Assembly: GCA_025055255.1 (NCBI GenBank) | Contig: JANWYI010000015.1 | Coordinates: forward strand, 4,996 to 68,995 | DNA length: 64,000 nt | Origin: Anaerolineae bacterium | GTDB lineage: Bacteria; Chloroflexota; Anaerolineae; Aggregatilineales; UBA2796 | Direction of reading: 5' to 3' | Part shown: positions 1 to 8,084 of the stretch, one piece after another | How positions within the stretch are numbered: position 1 is the first letter of the stretch | How the letters are laid out: each line of letters starts with the position of its first letter | Program-made: the position numbers and the translations under genes | Notes under the pieces: model-generated | What the model saw: only the letters and a program-made list of their open reading frames with translations | Told to the model about the DNA's origin: nothing | The model's database searches: none

Positions 1-62
1 ACCTCAACTGCTGCTAAAAGATCGGCATGGTTCGTGATACCGCAAATTTTCACAAGCGTCAT
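1..62 (-). CDS. trpF: Phosphoribosylanthranilate isomerase, N-terminal fragment (runs off the window)
   Basis: The reverse strand from an ATG at 62 reads MTLVKICGITNHADLLAAVE before the window edge. KICGIT followed by an Ala/Val/Glu-rich helix is the hallmark start of TrpF, the (beta/alpha)8 enzyme that isomerises N-(5'-phosphoribosyl)anthranilate in tryptophan synthesis. Only the first 20 codons are visible, so integrity and operon context cannot be judged. An AAAGG element lies about 9 nt before the ATG. The gene is divergent from the zinc-ribbon gene at 347. Confidence 0.85.
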   Translation of the reverse strand, partial: MTLVKICGITNHADLLAAVE

Positions 63-227
63 GGAATCTGCCTTTCACACAGACTGATTCTATATGTATG
101 GCGCTCAGATCGGCTAAAACCTACAAAATTAGGTCTTGACAAAAAAGAGATAGACTGTAGCACAGGCTATCCCTAACTGCGCATTTTCAAGTCAGGTATG
201 AAAATAAACTGCGTCACAGAACATCTG

Positions 228-256
228 TTAAAGAATTCGGAAATTTGTGTTATACT
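228..256 (+). promoter_or_regulatory. Putative extended -10 promoter for the zinc-ribbon gene
   Basis: TATACT at 251-256 is preceded by TGT, forming an extended -10 (TGnTATACT). A weak -35 (TTAAAG, 228-233) lies 17 bp upstream. A start site near 263 would give a leader of about 85 nt. The rest of 63-227 is AT-rich and holds no reading frame I can support; it includes a TTGACA at 136-141 without a good partner -10, and presumably the trpF promoter on the other strand. Confidence 0.5.
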
Positions 257-346
257 TGGGGTACTACGTAATAGACGGTCGTGCCTCCGATTTTTTTGAA
301 GGTCTTAAGCGCCATACAGAAGTGATCTTAGGAAAGGCAGCCGCTC

Positions 347-595
347 TTGACCAAACATGTCATTGCCACTTGCCCATCTTGCGGGCAGCAAGGACGTTTT
401 GTCTGGCTCGGCGAGCAGCGCGTGCCTGAGGCTGTAGCGTCCAGACTGGGCTTGCCAAGCGCGATAGGACTATGGAGTTGCCCACACTGTTCCACAACAG
501 TTAGCGAGAGCGCTCTGATCAAGGTAAACAATCAAGGCAAGGAGCTGCCGAACGAATCACTCAGTTTCAGCGAGAGTAGCCAATCAAGCTCTTAG
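347..595 (+). CDS. Small zinc-ribbon protein
   Basis: An 82-residue protein beginning at TTG 347, with a GGAAAG ribosome site 7-12 nt upstream. It has two CxxC pairs, CPSCG near residue 9 and CPHC near residue 45, spaced as in a single zinc ribbon. The tail is Ser/Glu-rich and probably disordered. The fold is therefore probably a structural zinc ribbon for nucleic acid or protein binding; no specific function can be assigned. Its stop overlaps the stop of the convergent hydrolase gene by 4 nt (TTAG shared). The start is chosen because no ATG precedes the first CxxC in this frame. Confidence 0.65.
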   Translation: MTKHVIATCPSCGQQGRFVWLGEQRVPEAVASRLGLPSAIGLWSCPHCSTTVSESALIKVNNQGKELPNESLSFSESSQSSS

Positions 596-1206
596 CGCAC
601 CTGTTGAGGGATGATCACCTGAGTTAGGTCACCAGCCCGCTGGGCAAATGCTTGTACTTCAAGGTAAGTGCTGCCATCGTGCGAGCTGCCCCAGTGGCTG
701 GGAATCACATAGCGCGGACGCAATAGGCGCACTGCCTCTAGCGCCGCGCTCAGCGTCATCGTATGATTGCCGCCGATAGGTAGAATCACGATATCTGGTC
801 GTAGCTTCGCCATCTCAGGGATGACGCCGCTATCGCCGACGTAGTACAAGTCGTAGCGCTCCACACTGATTATGAAGCCGAGATTCTCAAGAGGCTGCGG
901 ATGTGCAGCGTTGTATGCAGGCACAGTGCGGATCGAGGCGCGCCCGATGTTGAAAACTTGCCAAGGACGCGCGCAGACAGCGTCTTCAAAGTGTGCAGCA
1001 GCAGTGCGGCTTGCGATGATTTGGCTGCGCTCGCCGCAGACTTTGGCTACATCGGCTGGTGAGCAGTGATCGAAGTGATCGTGTGAGATCAGAATGACAT
1101 CGGCGACGTGATCAGGGCGCGTGATGCGCCATGGGTCAATGTAGATGATCGGATCGCCCATCAGACGAAAACTAGCGTAGCCGAGCCACTCGATTCGATC
1201 TAACAC
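592..1206 (-). CDS. Metallo-beta-lactamase fold hydrolase (UPF0173/Lactamase_B_3-like)
   Basis: A 204-residue protein starting at GTG 1206. The zinc motif HDHFDH lies near residues 42-47, a later GDS near residue 125 fits the third metal ligand region, and SHWG near the C-terminus supplies the last histidine. This arrangement matches the compact MBL hydrolases related to L-ascorbate-6-phosphate lactonase (UlaG) and UPF0173. The substrate is unknown. It is third in a minus-strand set after the LysM and DUF192 genes, 9 bp downstream of the latter, so co-transcription is likely. Confidence 0.8.
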   Translation of the reverse strand: MLDRIEWLGYASFRLMGDPIIYIDPWRITRPDHVADVILISHDHFDHCSPADVAKVCGERSQIIASRTAAAHFEDAVCARPWQVFNIGRASIRTVPAYNAAHPQPLENLGFIISVERYDLYYVGDSGVIPEMAKLRPDIVILPIGGNHTMTLSAALEAVRLLRPRYVIPSHWGSSHDGSTYLEVQAFAQRAGDLTQVIIPQQVR

Positions 1207-1215
1207 AGCATATAG

Positions 1216-1587
1216 CTATCTTTGTGCGCTGAGAACTAACTTCTCGCCAATCTGGACGCGCTCTAGCAAAGTAGGATGCGCTTCAATCACGTACTGAGCG
1301 GCGCGACGTGGCGCATAAGCGAGGCGCCACGGCTTGGCTAATGCTTTATCCACTACGCGCTGCTCAGCGTCGAGCCAAATCACTGCAATCGGAAACGCCA
1401 TGAACAGCATGTGAATGGTTGTCTCCAAGACGCTCTCGCGCTCGTAGACAAAGATCAGCCCGTCAGATTCAGGCAAGCTGCGACGGAACATCAAGCCGCG
1501 CAGCTTGCACCAAAAGCCGCTGCACCACTTAGCACGCGCTAGGATCACCTCATCTTTTTCGTTGCGCAAGGCGTAGAAGACGCTCAT
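1216..1587 (-). CDS. DUF192 family protein
   Basis: A 123-residue protein. The family pattern KLRGLMFR near residues 28-35, an IHMLFM segment, then PIAVIWLD and a C-terminal AQYVIE.HP stretch identify DUF192 (COG1430). The family is small, mostly beta, of unknown biochemical role, and often exported or near the envelope. No signal peptide is visible here. Its ATG overlaps the LysM gene stop by 4 nt (ATGA), which indicates translational coupling to an extracellular protein. Confidence 0.85.
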   Translation of the reverse strand: MSVFYALRNEKDEVILARAKWCSGFWCKLRGLMFRRSLPESDGLIFVYERESVLETTIHMLFMAFPIAVIWLDAEQRVVDKALAKPWRLAYAPRRAAQYVIEAHPTLLERVQIGEKLVLSAQR

Positions 1588-3068
1588 GGCAAGCGCAGCA
1601 CCTGACCTGCGAAGATGCGGTTCGGATTGGTAATCCCGTTCAGTGCCATCAAGACGTTTATCGTCGTGCCGTAGCGCAGCGAAATGCGGAATAGATTCTC
1701 GCCCGGTTGCACCACATGCGTCCGTGCGCCGATTGGCACATTCGGAATGATTGTCGGCGCGACTGTGCCGCCTGGCGGATTGTTGCCCGGTCCAGGCACA
1801 GCTAACACTTGACCAATTACTAAGGCATTCGGATTGACAATGCCGTTCAGCCGAATCAGAAATTGCACGGTCGTGTTGTAGCGGCGCGCAATTGCCTCAA
1901 GCGTATCGCCGCGCTGCATGATGTACGTGCCAATGCCGTTAACGGTCGGTCCGTTCAGGATCGCTACGTCCACAGGTGCAGTCGGCGTGCCAAAAAGCGG
2001 CGCCTGTGTTGGCGTAGGCTGCACAGCTGGCACAGGGATGACCAGACGCTGTCCGATGCGCAGAAAAGCATTAATATTCAAGTTGTTCAGCAGCACGATA
2101 GCGTCCACACGGCTGTTAAAGCGTGCAGCAATGCCGATCAGCGTGTCGCCTGCCACAACCGTGTAGTTGACTCTGCCCGGCAAGTTGCTGAGGATGTCTG
2201 AGGTCGGTGTTGGCACAAAGGGCGTATTCGTGACCAAAATGCCGCCGGGCGTGCTTGTGAACGGCAACGTGCGCTCAGGCGTCGGCGAAGCGATGAAGCC
2301 AATAGGCGTCGGCGTGGGCGTGGCTACCACAACGGTCGGGAGCACGCCTTCAGGCGTGGCAGTTGGCAAAATCGCCACAGGCGTTGAGGTCGGCAATGTG
2401 CCGCTAGTCACCACAAGCGAGGCGTCATCAATATAAACGTGGTTATGGCGCACAGGTTCAAGGGCAATAGCACGCACAAAGACCGTGACCGTGTTTGCAG
2501 CGGCTGTGGCGGTCACTGAGAGTTGACGGTATTCGTCATAGAAACGCTCAGGCGCTGACCAGACGATGTTCCGACTTGTGCCGTCAACGCCGCCTGTAGG
2601 ATCAATGCCGACTTGCAAGCTGATAGCCGCAGGCTCTAGGCTCTGATCAGGGTTATCGCGCGTGGTAGACCAGACGTTGAGGAAAGCGCTGAAGCGCAAT
2701 GGTGCACCAGTTGCCACGTTCACACGCTGATAAACGCCACCTGTGAACGTTGCGAAGAGCTCAAAGAACTCTTGAGCAGCGCTACCGCTACGAATACGCT
2801 TTGGATTGCTCGCGTTGCGATATTGTGGCGTGATATTCGCCCAAGTTGGGTCGCCTGCGCCGCGTGGCACATTCCAAGGCGTCCAGCTGGGCGCGACGCG
2901 CCGCGTGACATCGCCGTTGAACGGCTGATACTCGCCTTCAAAGCCGGGATTTTGCAGCAGGTTGCCCTGCGCCGCTGCGCGCTGATCCGCTGGCACGGCT
3001 GCGCTGAAAACGGCAAGCGCCAAGAGGATCACGACCAGTAGTTGTCTAAATAAGTGCCTGTGGTGCAA
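1584..3068 (-). CDS. Secreted protein with N-terminal jelly-roll-like domain and three LysM repeats
   Basis: A 494-residue protein from TTG 3068. Residues 1-35 form a signal peptide (hydrophobic LLVVILLALAVFSAAV, then an Ala-rich cleavage zone). Residues about 36-225, beginning NLLQNPGFEGEY, resemble a carbohydrate-binding beta-sandwich. A Pro/Thr linker (about 228-300) follows, then three LysM domains (YTVVAGDTLIGIAARF, YIMQRGDTLEAIARRY, HVVQPGENLFRISLRY), each ending in a GQxLxxP motif. LysM binds GlcNAc polymers such as peptidoglycan. It heads the LysM-DUF192-hydrolase set. A TAGACT at 3116-3121 could be its -10, without a clear -35. Confidence 0.88.
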   Translation of the reverse strand: MHHRHLFRQLLVVILLALAVFSAAVPADQRAAAQGNLLQNPGFEGEYQPFNGDVTRRVAPSWTPWNVPRGAGDPTWANITPQYRNASNPKRIRSGSAAQEFFELFATFTGGVYQRVNVATGAPLRFSAFLNVWSTTRDNPDQSLEPAAISLQVGIDPTGGVDGTSRNIVWSAPERFYDEYRQLSVTATAAANTVTVFVRAIALEPVRHNHVYIDDASLVVTSGTLPTSTPVAILPTATPEGVLPTVVVATPTPTPIGFIASPTPERTLPFTSTPGGILVTNTPFVPTPTSDILSNLPGRVNYTVVAGDTLIGIAARFNSRVDAIVLLNNLNINAFLRIGQRLVIPVPAVQPTPTQAPLFGTPTAPVDVAILNGPTVNGIGTYIMQRGDTLEAIARRYNTTVQFLIRLNGIVNPNALVIGQVLAVPGPGNNPPGGTVAPTIIPNVPIGARTHVVQPGENLFRISLRYGTTINVLMALNGITNPNRIFAGQVLRLP

Positions 3069-3174
3069 AGCAGCTCACCCTTTCCTACTGACCAAAAAGT
3101 CTCTTCCGCGCTTTTAGTCTAGCAGCTATCAGCAAATCAGGCGAGTTGAGTTCTGAGGCGCAGGCTGAGCGAAC

Positions 3175-3206
3175 AAAAAGCGCCTGCTCTCGACCAGAGC
3201 AGGCGC
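3175..3206 (-). terminator. Rho-independent terminator of the nuo operon
   Basis: A perfect 11-bp stem (GCGCCTGCTCT at 3180-3190 with AGAGCAGGCGC at 3196-3206) encloses a 5-nt loop. On the minus strand it is followed by TTTTT (3179-3175). It lies 9 bp beyond the nuoN stop. Confidence 0.9.
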
Positions 3207-3215
3207 CGCAGTGCG

Positions 3216-4742
3216 TTAGAAGAGCTGTCGTGCTGCGCTTGCTGCCCAGTCGAAGATTGGCGTGGCGAAGAATGTGCCGAGCAGGATCACGCCGAGCGTA
3301 GTCAAACCAAGTGCCCATGCCATTGGCTGACCGACTGGCACAGGCTGATCGTCTGCCTCGCTGCGGTCTACGAAGATGACTTTAATCACCACGAGATAGT
3401 AGTAGAGCGCGACCATTGAGTTGACAACGCCTGCAATTGCCAGCCAGACCAAGCCTGCGTCCACAGCGGCGCGGAACAGGAAGAATTTGCCGAAGAAGCC
3501 TGCTGCTGGCGGCACGCCTGCCAAGGAGAGCAGTGCGACCGTCATGACGAGCGCCAAGCCGAGATTGCGCCGTGCCAAGCCTGCCATATCTGAGATTTTC
3601 TCGCTCCCTCTTGCACTGGCGAACACGATCACCACGCCGAAGGCTGCTAGGTTAGTCAGAATGTACATCGCCATGTAGAACGTGACCGCTGCAATGCCCA
3701 AGCCCGGTGGGACGCCCGGCTGCGCCGCAATGGCTGCCACGCCGATCAGCGCATAGCCTGCCTGTGCAATCGAGGAGTACGCCAAAAAGCGCTTGATATT
3801 GCTCTGAACGAGCGCGAACAGGTTACCAACGGTCATGGTCACCACAGCAATCATAGCGACGCTCTGAACCCAAAAACGCGTTGGATCGTCGCCTTGAAAG
3901 ACCACAATCAAAAAGCGCGCGAACAGCGCGAAGCTAGCTGCTTTGCTCGCCACGCTGATGTAAGCGGTCACAGGCGTCGGCGCACCTTCGTAAACGTCAG
4001 GCGTCCAAAAGTGGAACGGCACAGCGCTGATCTTGAAACCAAAGCCGACCAAAATCATGACGAGCGCGATCAAGATCGGCACGAGCGTCTCAGGCGCAGG
4101 CGAGCCAGCTGAGAGCGCCGTCATGCGCTCGCCAATAGCATAGAAGTTTGTAGCGCCTGTGAAGCCGTAGAGCAGACTGAAGCCGTAGAGCATGATCGCC
4201 GATGTGAAGGCGCCGAACAGGAAGTACTTAATGCCTGCCTCAGCCGAGCGTGGACTCTTGACCAGAAAGCCTGAGAGGATGTACAGGCTGATTGAGAGCG
4301 TCTCAAGGGCGATGAACGCCATGATCAGGTCAGCTGAGCCTGCCATGAGGATGCCGCCGAGCGTCGCCACGACCAAGACGGCGTAGAACTCGCCCATGCG
4401 TCCGATCTGCGGCGCGTCTAGCGTGATCAGGCAGACAATGCCGCCAGCGAGCAGCGTGATGACCGTGAAAATCTGCGTCACGCCGTCAAAGCGGAACATA
4501 CCGCCTAAGACGAGTTGCTGGTTAGCTTGACTCGGCGGCGGCACAATCAGCGCAACGAGCGCAATACCGAACAGGCTTAGTCCAACGATTAAGCCAATTT
4601 GTCGGCGGCGACTGGCAGGGAAAAAAGCATCCATCAAGCCGCTCGCCACTGCCAGCACGGTCATCAGGAGCGCAGGCAGCGCCGCTAACAAGTTAGTGGT
4701 CGGATCGCTGTTGAGAACAATGCTTGTCGTCACAGTTTCCAT
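3216..4742 (-). CDS. nuoN: NADH-quinone oxidoreductase subunit N
   Basis: A 508-residue, about 14-helix antiporter-like subunit of the complex I membrane arm, which translocates protons. The Proton_antipo_M core is clear: ALETLSISLYILSGF (TM5 Glu), GFKISAVPFHFWTPDVYEG (TM7 Lys and the PFHFWTPDVYEGAP signature typical of NuoN) and FLAYSSIAQAGYALIG. It is the last gene of the operon, 3 bp after nuoM2 and just before a strong terminator. Confidence 0.96.
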   Translation of the reverse strand: METVTTSIVLNSDPTTNLLAALPALLMTVLAVASGLMDAFFPASRRRQIGLIVGLSLFGIALVALIVPPPSQANQQLVLGGMFRFDGVTQIFTVITLLAGGIVCLITLDAPQIGRMGEFYAVLVVATLGGILMAGSADLIMAFIALETLSISLYILSGFLVKSPRSAEAGIKYFLFGAFTSAIMLYGFSLLYGFTGATNFYAIGERMTALSAGSPAPETLVPILIALVMILVGFGFKISAVPFHFWTPDVYEGAPTPVTAYISVASKAASFALFARFLIVVFQGDDPTRFWVQSVAMIAVVTMTVGNLFALVQSNIKRFLAYSSIAQAGYALIGVAAIAAQPGVPPGLGIAAVTFYMAMYILTNLAAFGVVIVFASARGSEKISDMAGLARRNLGLALVMTVALLSLAGVPPAAGFFGKFFLFRAAVDAGLVWLAIAGVVNSMVALYYYLVVIKVIFVDRSEADDQPVPVGQPMAWALGLTTLGVILLGTFFATPIFDWAASAARQLF

Positions 4743-4745
4743 AGC

Positions 4746-6434
4746 TTATCTCCCTGCCAGCGCAGTCAGGATAGGCTGCATGCCGCCTTCGAGCATTCCT
4801 GTCATGAAGCGCGGGAAGACGCCCAGCAGGATCAGGAAGAAGACCAGTAGCGCCAATGCCGTCTTGTCAAGAATTGTCACGTCGCGCACCTCTGGGAAGC
4901 GCTGAGCGTTGAACTCGCCAAAGAAGACCAACTGAGTCACTTTGAGCACGTACCCTGCTGTCAGGATAATGCCCAAGACCGTGATCATCGCCAAGATCGG
5001 GAAGTAGTCGAAAGTTGGGAAGTAAGCGAGACGCAGCGGCGATGTCGCACCATCAGCGAAGACTGGTCCTGCCCAGAGACCTTGCATGATCGGGAACTCT
5101 GCCACAAAGCCGCTCAAGCCTGGCATTCCCATTGAGACCAAGCCGCCTATGATGAAGGCGAGCGCTACGAACGGCATCCGCTTGCCGAAGCCGCCTAGTG
5201 ACGGTATGTCGCGCGTGTGCGCTTGGTCATAGACCATACCGACGCACGAGAAGAACAGCGCCGTCATCACGCCGTGACTGAACATCTGTAGTCCGGCGCC
5301 GGTCAGACCTTGCACGCTCATTGTGCTGATGCCCATCATCACCAAGCCCATGTGGCTGACTGATGAAAAGCCGATCACGTATTTGAAGTCGCGCTGTCGG
5401 TAGGCGATGAAAGCGCCGTAGACCACGTTGATAGCTGTCAGCAAGATGATCCACGGCAAGTGGACTTTTGCACCTTCAGGCAAGAGCTGCACGCCGACTC
5501 GCAACGCCGCGTACGCGCCGAGTTTCATCAGCACGCCTGCATGGATCATTGAGACAGCCGTCGGCGCCGCTACGTGACCATCAGGTGACCAATTGTGGAA
5601 TGGAAAGACACCCGCCAACACGCCGAAGCCGAGAAAGATCAATGGGAACCACAGCTTAGCGACGCTGAGTCCGCCTGCAGGCGTGAGGTCGAACGGACCG
5701 ATTGCGCCTGTCAGCTGCCGCCAACGCGACGCCGCTTCAAAGTGATAGAAGTCAAAACTGTAGGCAGGCGCTTGAGGATTGTTCAACACTTCTCGCAGCC
5801 GCTCTAGGCGCTGAGCATTTTCGGCGAAGAACGAGCCTGCTGAGAAATACATCACAAGCAAGCCGACTAGTGCCACGAACGAGCCGACTAGGATGTAGAG
5901 TGTCAGCTTCATCGCGGCATATTCGCGCGTCGGCTTCCAGCCCCAGCCGGCAATCAAAAAGTACATCGGGAAAATGGCGAATTCGTACCAGAAGAATAGC
6001 AGGAACATGTCCAGTGAGACGAACACGCCATATACGCCTGCCACCAAGAGCAGGAAGAATGCCATGAATTCGCGCACGCGCTCTTCGATCTTCCACGAGA
6101 TCAGCACGCCTGTGAACGCCGCCAAGCCTGTCAGCAAGACCATCGGCGCTGTTGTGCCGTCTACGCCGACATGATAGTAAATGCCCAGTGCCGGCACCCA
6201 TGGCAGGTTGATCTCCTGCACGAAGTATGAGAGACCGCGCGCGCCGCGCTCAGCAGCGGCTGCAAGCGCTGCTGGTGTGCTCGCCTCGATGTAGACGAGG
6301 AAGGATAGCACTAGACAAACGCCTGTGGAAAAAGCAGCCAGCAGGCGCACCTCTGTTTTTTGTTCATCTTTGAGCGCCAGCAGCATGAAAAGCGCTGCTG
6401 CAATCGGGACGACGAGAACTGCTGTCAGTAACAT
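4746..6434 (-). CDS. nuoM: NADH-quinone oxidoreductase subunit M, second copy (M2), lacking the TM7 lysine
   Basis: A 562-residue membrane antiporter-like subunit, homologous to but clearly diverged from the 540-residue NuoM encoded just upstream. The TM5 glutamate (FFWYEFAIFPMYFL), TM8 lysine (AGVLMKLGAY) and TM12 glutamate (GFVAEFPIMQG) are present. Where NuoM normally has (I/V)K(V/M)P before FPFH or VPLH, this copy reads GVLAGVFPFHNW, so the TM7 lysine is replaced by Leu273. It also carries a hydrophilic insert of about 50 residues (near 185-235). Two nuoM genes in one operon match the published '2M' complex I arrangement. Confidence 0.93.
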   Translation of the reverse strand: MLLTAVLVVPIAAALFMLLALKDEQKTEVRLLAAFSTGVCLVLSFLVYIEASTPAALAAAAERGARGLSYFVQEINLPWVPALGIYYHVGVDGTTAPMVLLTGLAAFTGVLISWKIEERVREFMAFFLLLVAGVYGVFVSLDMFLLFFWYEFAIFPMYFLIAGWGWKPTREYAAMKLTLYILVGSFVALVGLLVMYFSAGSFFAENAQRLERLREVLNNPQAPAYSFDFYHFEAASRWRQLTGAIGPFDLTPAGGLSVAKLWFPLIFLGFGVLAGVFPFHNWSPDGHVAAPTAVSMIHAGVLMKLGAYAALRVGVQLLPEGAKVHLPWIILLTAINVVYGAFIAYRQRDFKYVIGFSSVSHMGLVMMGISTMSVQGLTGAGLQMFSHGVMTALFFSCVGMVYDQAHTRDIPSLGGFGKRMPFVALAFIIGGLVSMGMPGLSGFVAEFPIMQGLWAGPVFADGATSPLRLAYFPTFDYFPILAMITVLGIILTAGYVLKVTQLVFFGEFNAQRFPEVRDVTILDKTALALLVFFLILLGVFPRFMTGMLEGGMQPILTALAGR

Positions 6435-6450
6435 GCTTTCCCTACCTGAG

Positions 6451-8073
6451 TCAACTGCCTAGAAGCCGCGTCACGGTTTGGTTGATAATTTCGACGATCC
6501 AGTTCGGATACAAACCTGTGATCAGCATCAGCACGACTAGTGGCGAGAGCGCCACAACCTCGCGGAACTCAATCTCTAGAGCATGTCCGCGCCAATGCTC
6601 GTTAGTTGGACCGTACAGCACAGCGCGAATGCCTTTCAGGATGTAGGCGCCTGTTAGGAACAAGCCGATCATGGCGACGGCAACCCAGAATGGGAAAATC
6701 CACCAGCTGCCGGCAATGACCTGAAACTCGCTCACAAAGCCTGCCAAGCCCGGCAAGCCGAGGCTCGCCATGCTTGTGAAGATCAGCAAGCCGCCATAGA
6801 CTGGCGCTAAGGCATACAGACCGCCGAACTCGCGCAGATCGCGTGTATGCGCCTTGTGATACAGTGCGCCGACCAGCAAGAACATGCCCGCTGAGCTGAG
6901 TCCATGTGTGAACATTTGCAGAATTGCGCCGTTAGTCGCCATTGTGACCGAACGCTGCACAATCTCAGCGTTCTCAAACTGCGCACCTGTCAGTAGTCCG
7001 TTGTAGACCGCGCTGAAGGCTGCAATGCCCAGCACAACAAAGCCCATGTGGTTGACTGAGCTATAGGCGACCAAGCGTTTGAAGTCGTTCATGCCCCATG
7101 CAGCCAATGCGCCGAAGATGACGCCGCCAACGGCAAGCGCTGCGAGAAACGGCGCGAAGGCTTGCGCCTCAGCTGGAAACATTGGCACGACCAAGCGCAG
7201 GAAGCCATAAGCGCCAAGTTTGAGCAAAATGCCTGCCAGCAACATCGAGCCAGCTGTTGGCGCCTCAGTGTGCGCATCAGGCAGCCATGTGTGGAACGGA
7301 AAGATCGGCACTTTGATAGCGAAGGCAATGAAGAACGCGACGAAGATCAAGGCTTTGACCAAGCCGAGGTCAGCGCCAAACGGGAAGGTCAAGGGCTGAC
7401 CTTGTGCGTTTAAGCCGCGCGGGAAGGTCGCCAGCAGAGTTGGGATGTCCATTGTGCCTGCCATGATGCCGATCAGCTGGAGCGAGAGCAGCAAGCCGAG
7501 CGAGCCTGCCATAGTGTACAGGAAGAACTTGAAAGAGGCGTACTGCCGATCCTTGCCGCCCCAGTAATTGATCAAGAAATACATCGGCACCAAGCCGATT
7601 TCCCAGAAGATGAAGAAAATGATCAGGTCAAGCGCCACGAACAGCCCGATCACGCCCATCTCAAGGAACAGGAAGAGCGCCATGTGCTCATGGACGTGGT
7701 CGGTCACCTCAAAGCTGATCAGGATTGCCAGAGGCGTCAAAATTGCCGCTAACAGGATCAGCGACACGCTCAGTCCGTCCACGCCAACGTGCCACTTCGA
7801 GTTGAGCAGTGGGAAAAATTCTGCCACATGTTGGCAGACAAACGTGAACGGCGCGTTCGCAGCCGCAGTGCGCATCTCTTGCGGCACGTTGCCCTCTGGA
7901 CAAGTGCCGTTTGCATACGCTGCGAACAGCGCAATCGCCATGCCTAGCACAACGACGCTGAAGGCGAGTGCCACAAGCCGCGCCAAGTTCTTCTGGCTGC
8001 GCGGCAGCAGCATGACTACACCTGCGCCGATCATCGGCAAGAATGTGAGCAAGGTCAGAAAGTCTAGCGTCAT
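6451..8073 (-). CDS. nuoM: NADH-quinone oxidoreductase subunit M, first copy (M1)
   Basis: A 540-residue polytopic subunit. All expected proton-path residues are visible: TM5 Glu in FFIFWEIGLVPMYFL, TM7 Lys in AFAIKVPIFPFHTW, TM8 Lys in LAGILLKLGAYGFLR and TM12 Glu in GFVSEFQVIAG. WLPDAHTEAPTAGSM is the classical NuoM signature. It lies between nuoL (11 bp) and nuoM2 (16 bp). In complex I it sits between NuoL and NuoN; with a second M present, the order within the arm is uncertain. Confidence 0.95.
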   Translation of the reverse strand: MTLDFLTLLTFLPMIGAGVVMLLPRSQKNLARLVALAFSVVVLGMAIALFAAYANGTCPEGNVPQEMRTAAANAPFTFVCQHVAEFFPLLNSKWHVGVDGLSVSLILLAAILTPLAILISFEVTDHVHEHMALFLFLEMGVIGLFVALDLIIFFIFWEIGLVPMYFLINYWGGKDRQYASFKFFLYTMAGSLGLLLSLQLIGIMAGTMDIPTLLATFPRGLNAQGQPLTFPFGADLGLVKALIFVAFFIAFAIKVPIFPFHTWLPDAHTEAPTAGSMLLAGILLKLGAYGFLRLVVPMFPAEAQAFAPFLAALAVGGVIFGALAAWGMNDFKRLVAYSSVNHMGFVVLGIAAFSAVYNGLLTGAQFENAEIVQRSVTMATNGAILQMFTHGLSSAGMFLLVGALYHKAHTRDLREFGGLYALAPVYGGLLIFTSMASLGLPGLAGFVSEFQVIAGSWWIFPFWVAVAMIGLFLTGAYILKGIRAVLYGPTNEHWRGHALEIEFREVVALSPLVVLMLITGLYPNWIVEIINQTVTRLLGS

Positions 8074-8084
8074 TGGTTTCGCTC

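Noticed and set aside
136-164. TTGACA at 136-141 as the zinc-ribbon gene promoter
   Set aside because: No acceptable -10 lies 16-18 bp downstream; the TGTTATACT at 248-256 is a better candidate.
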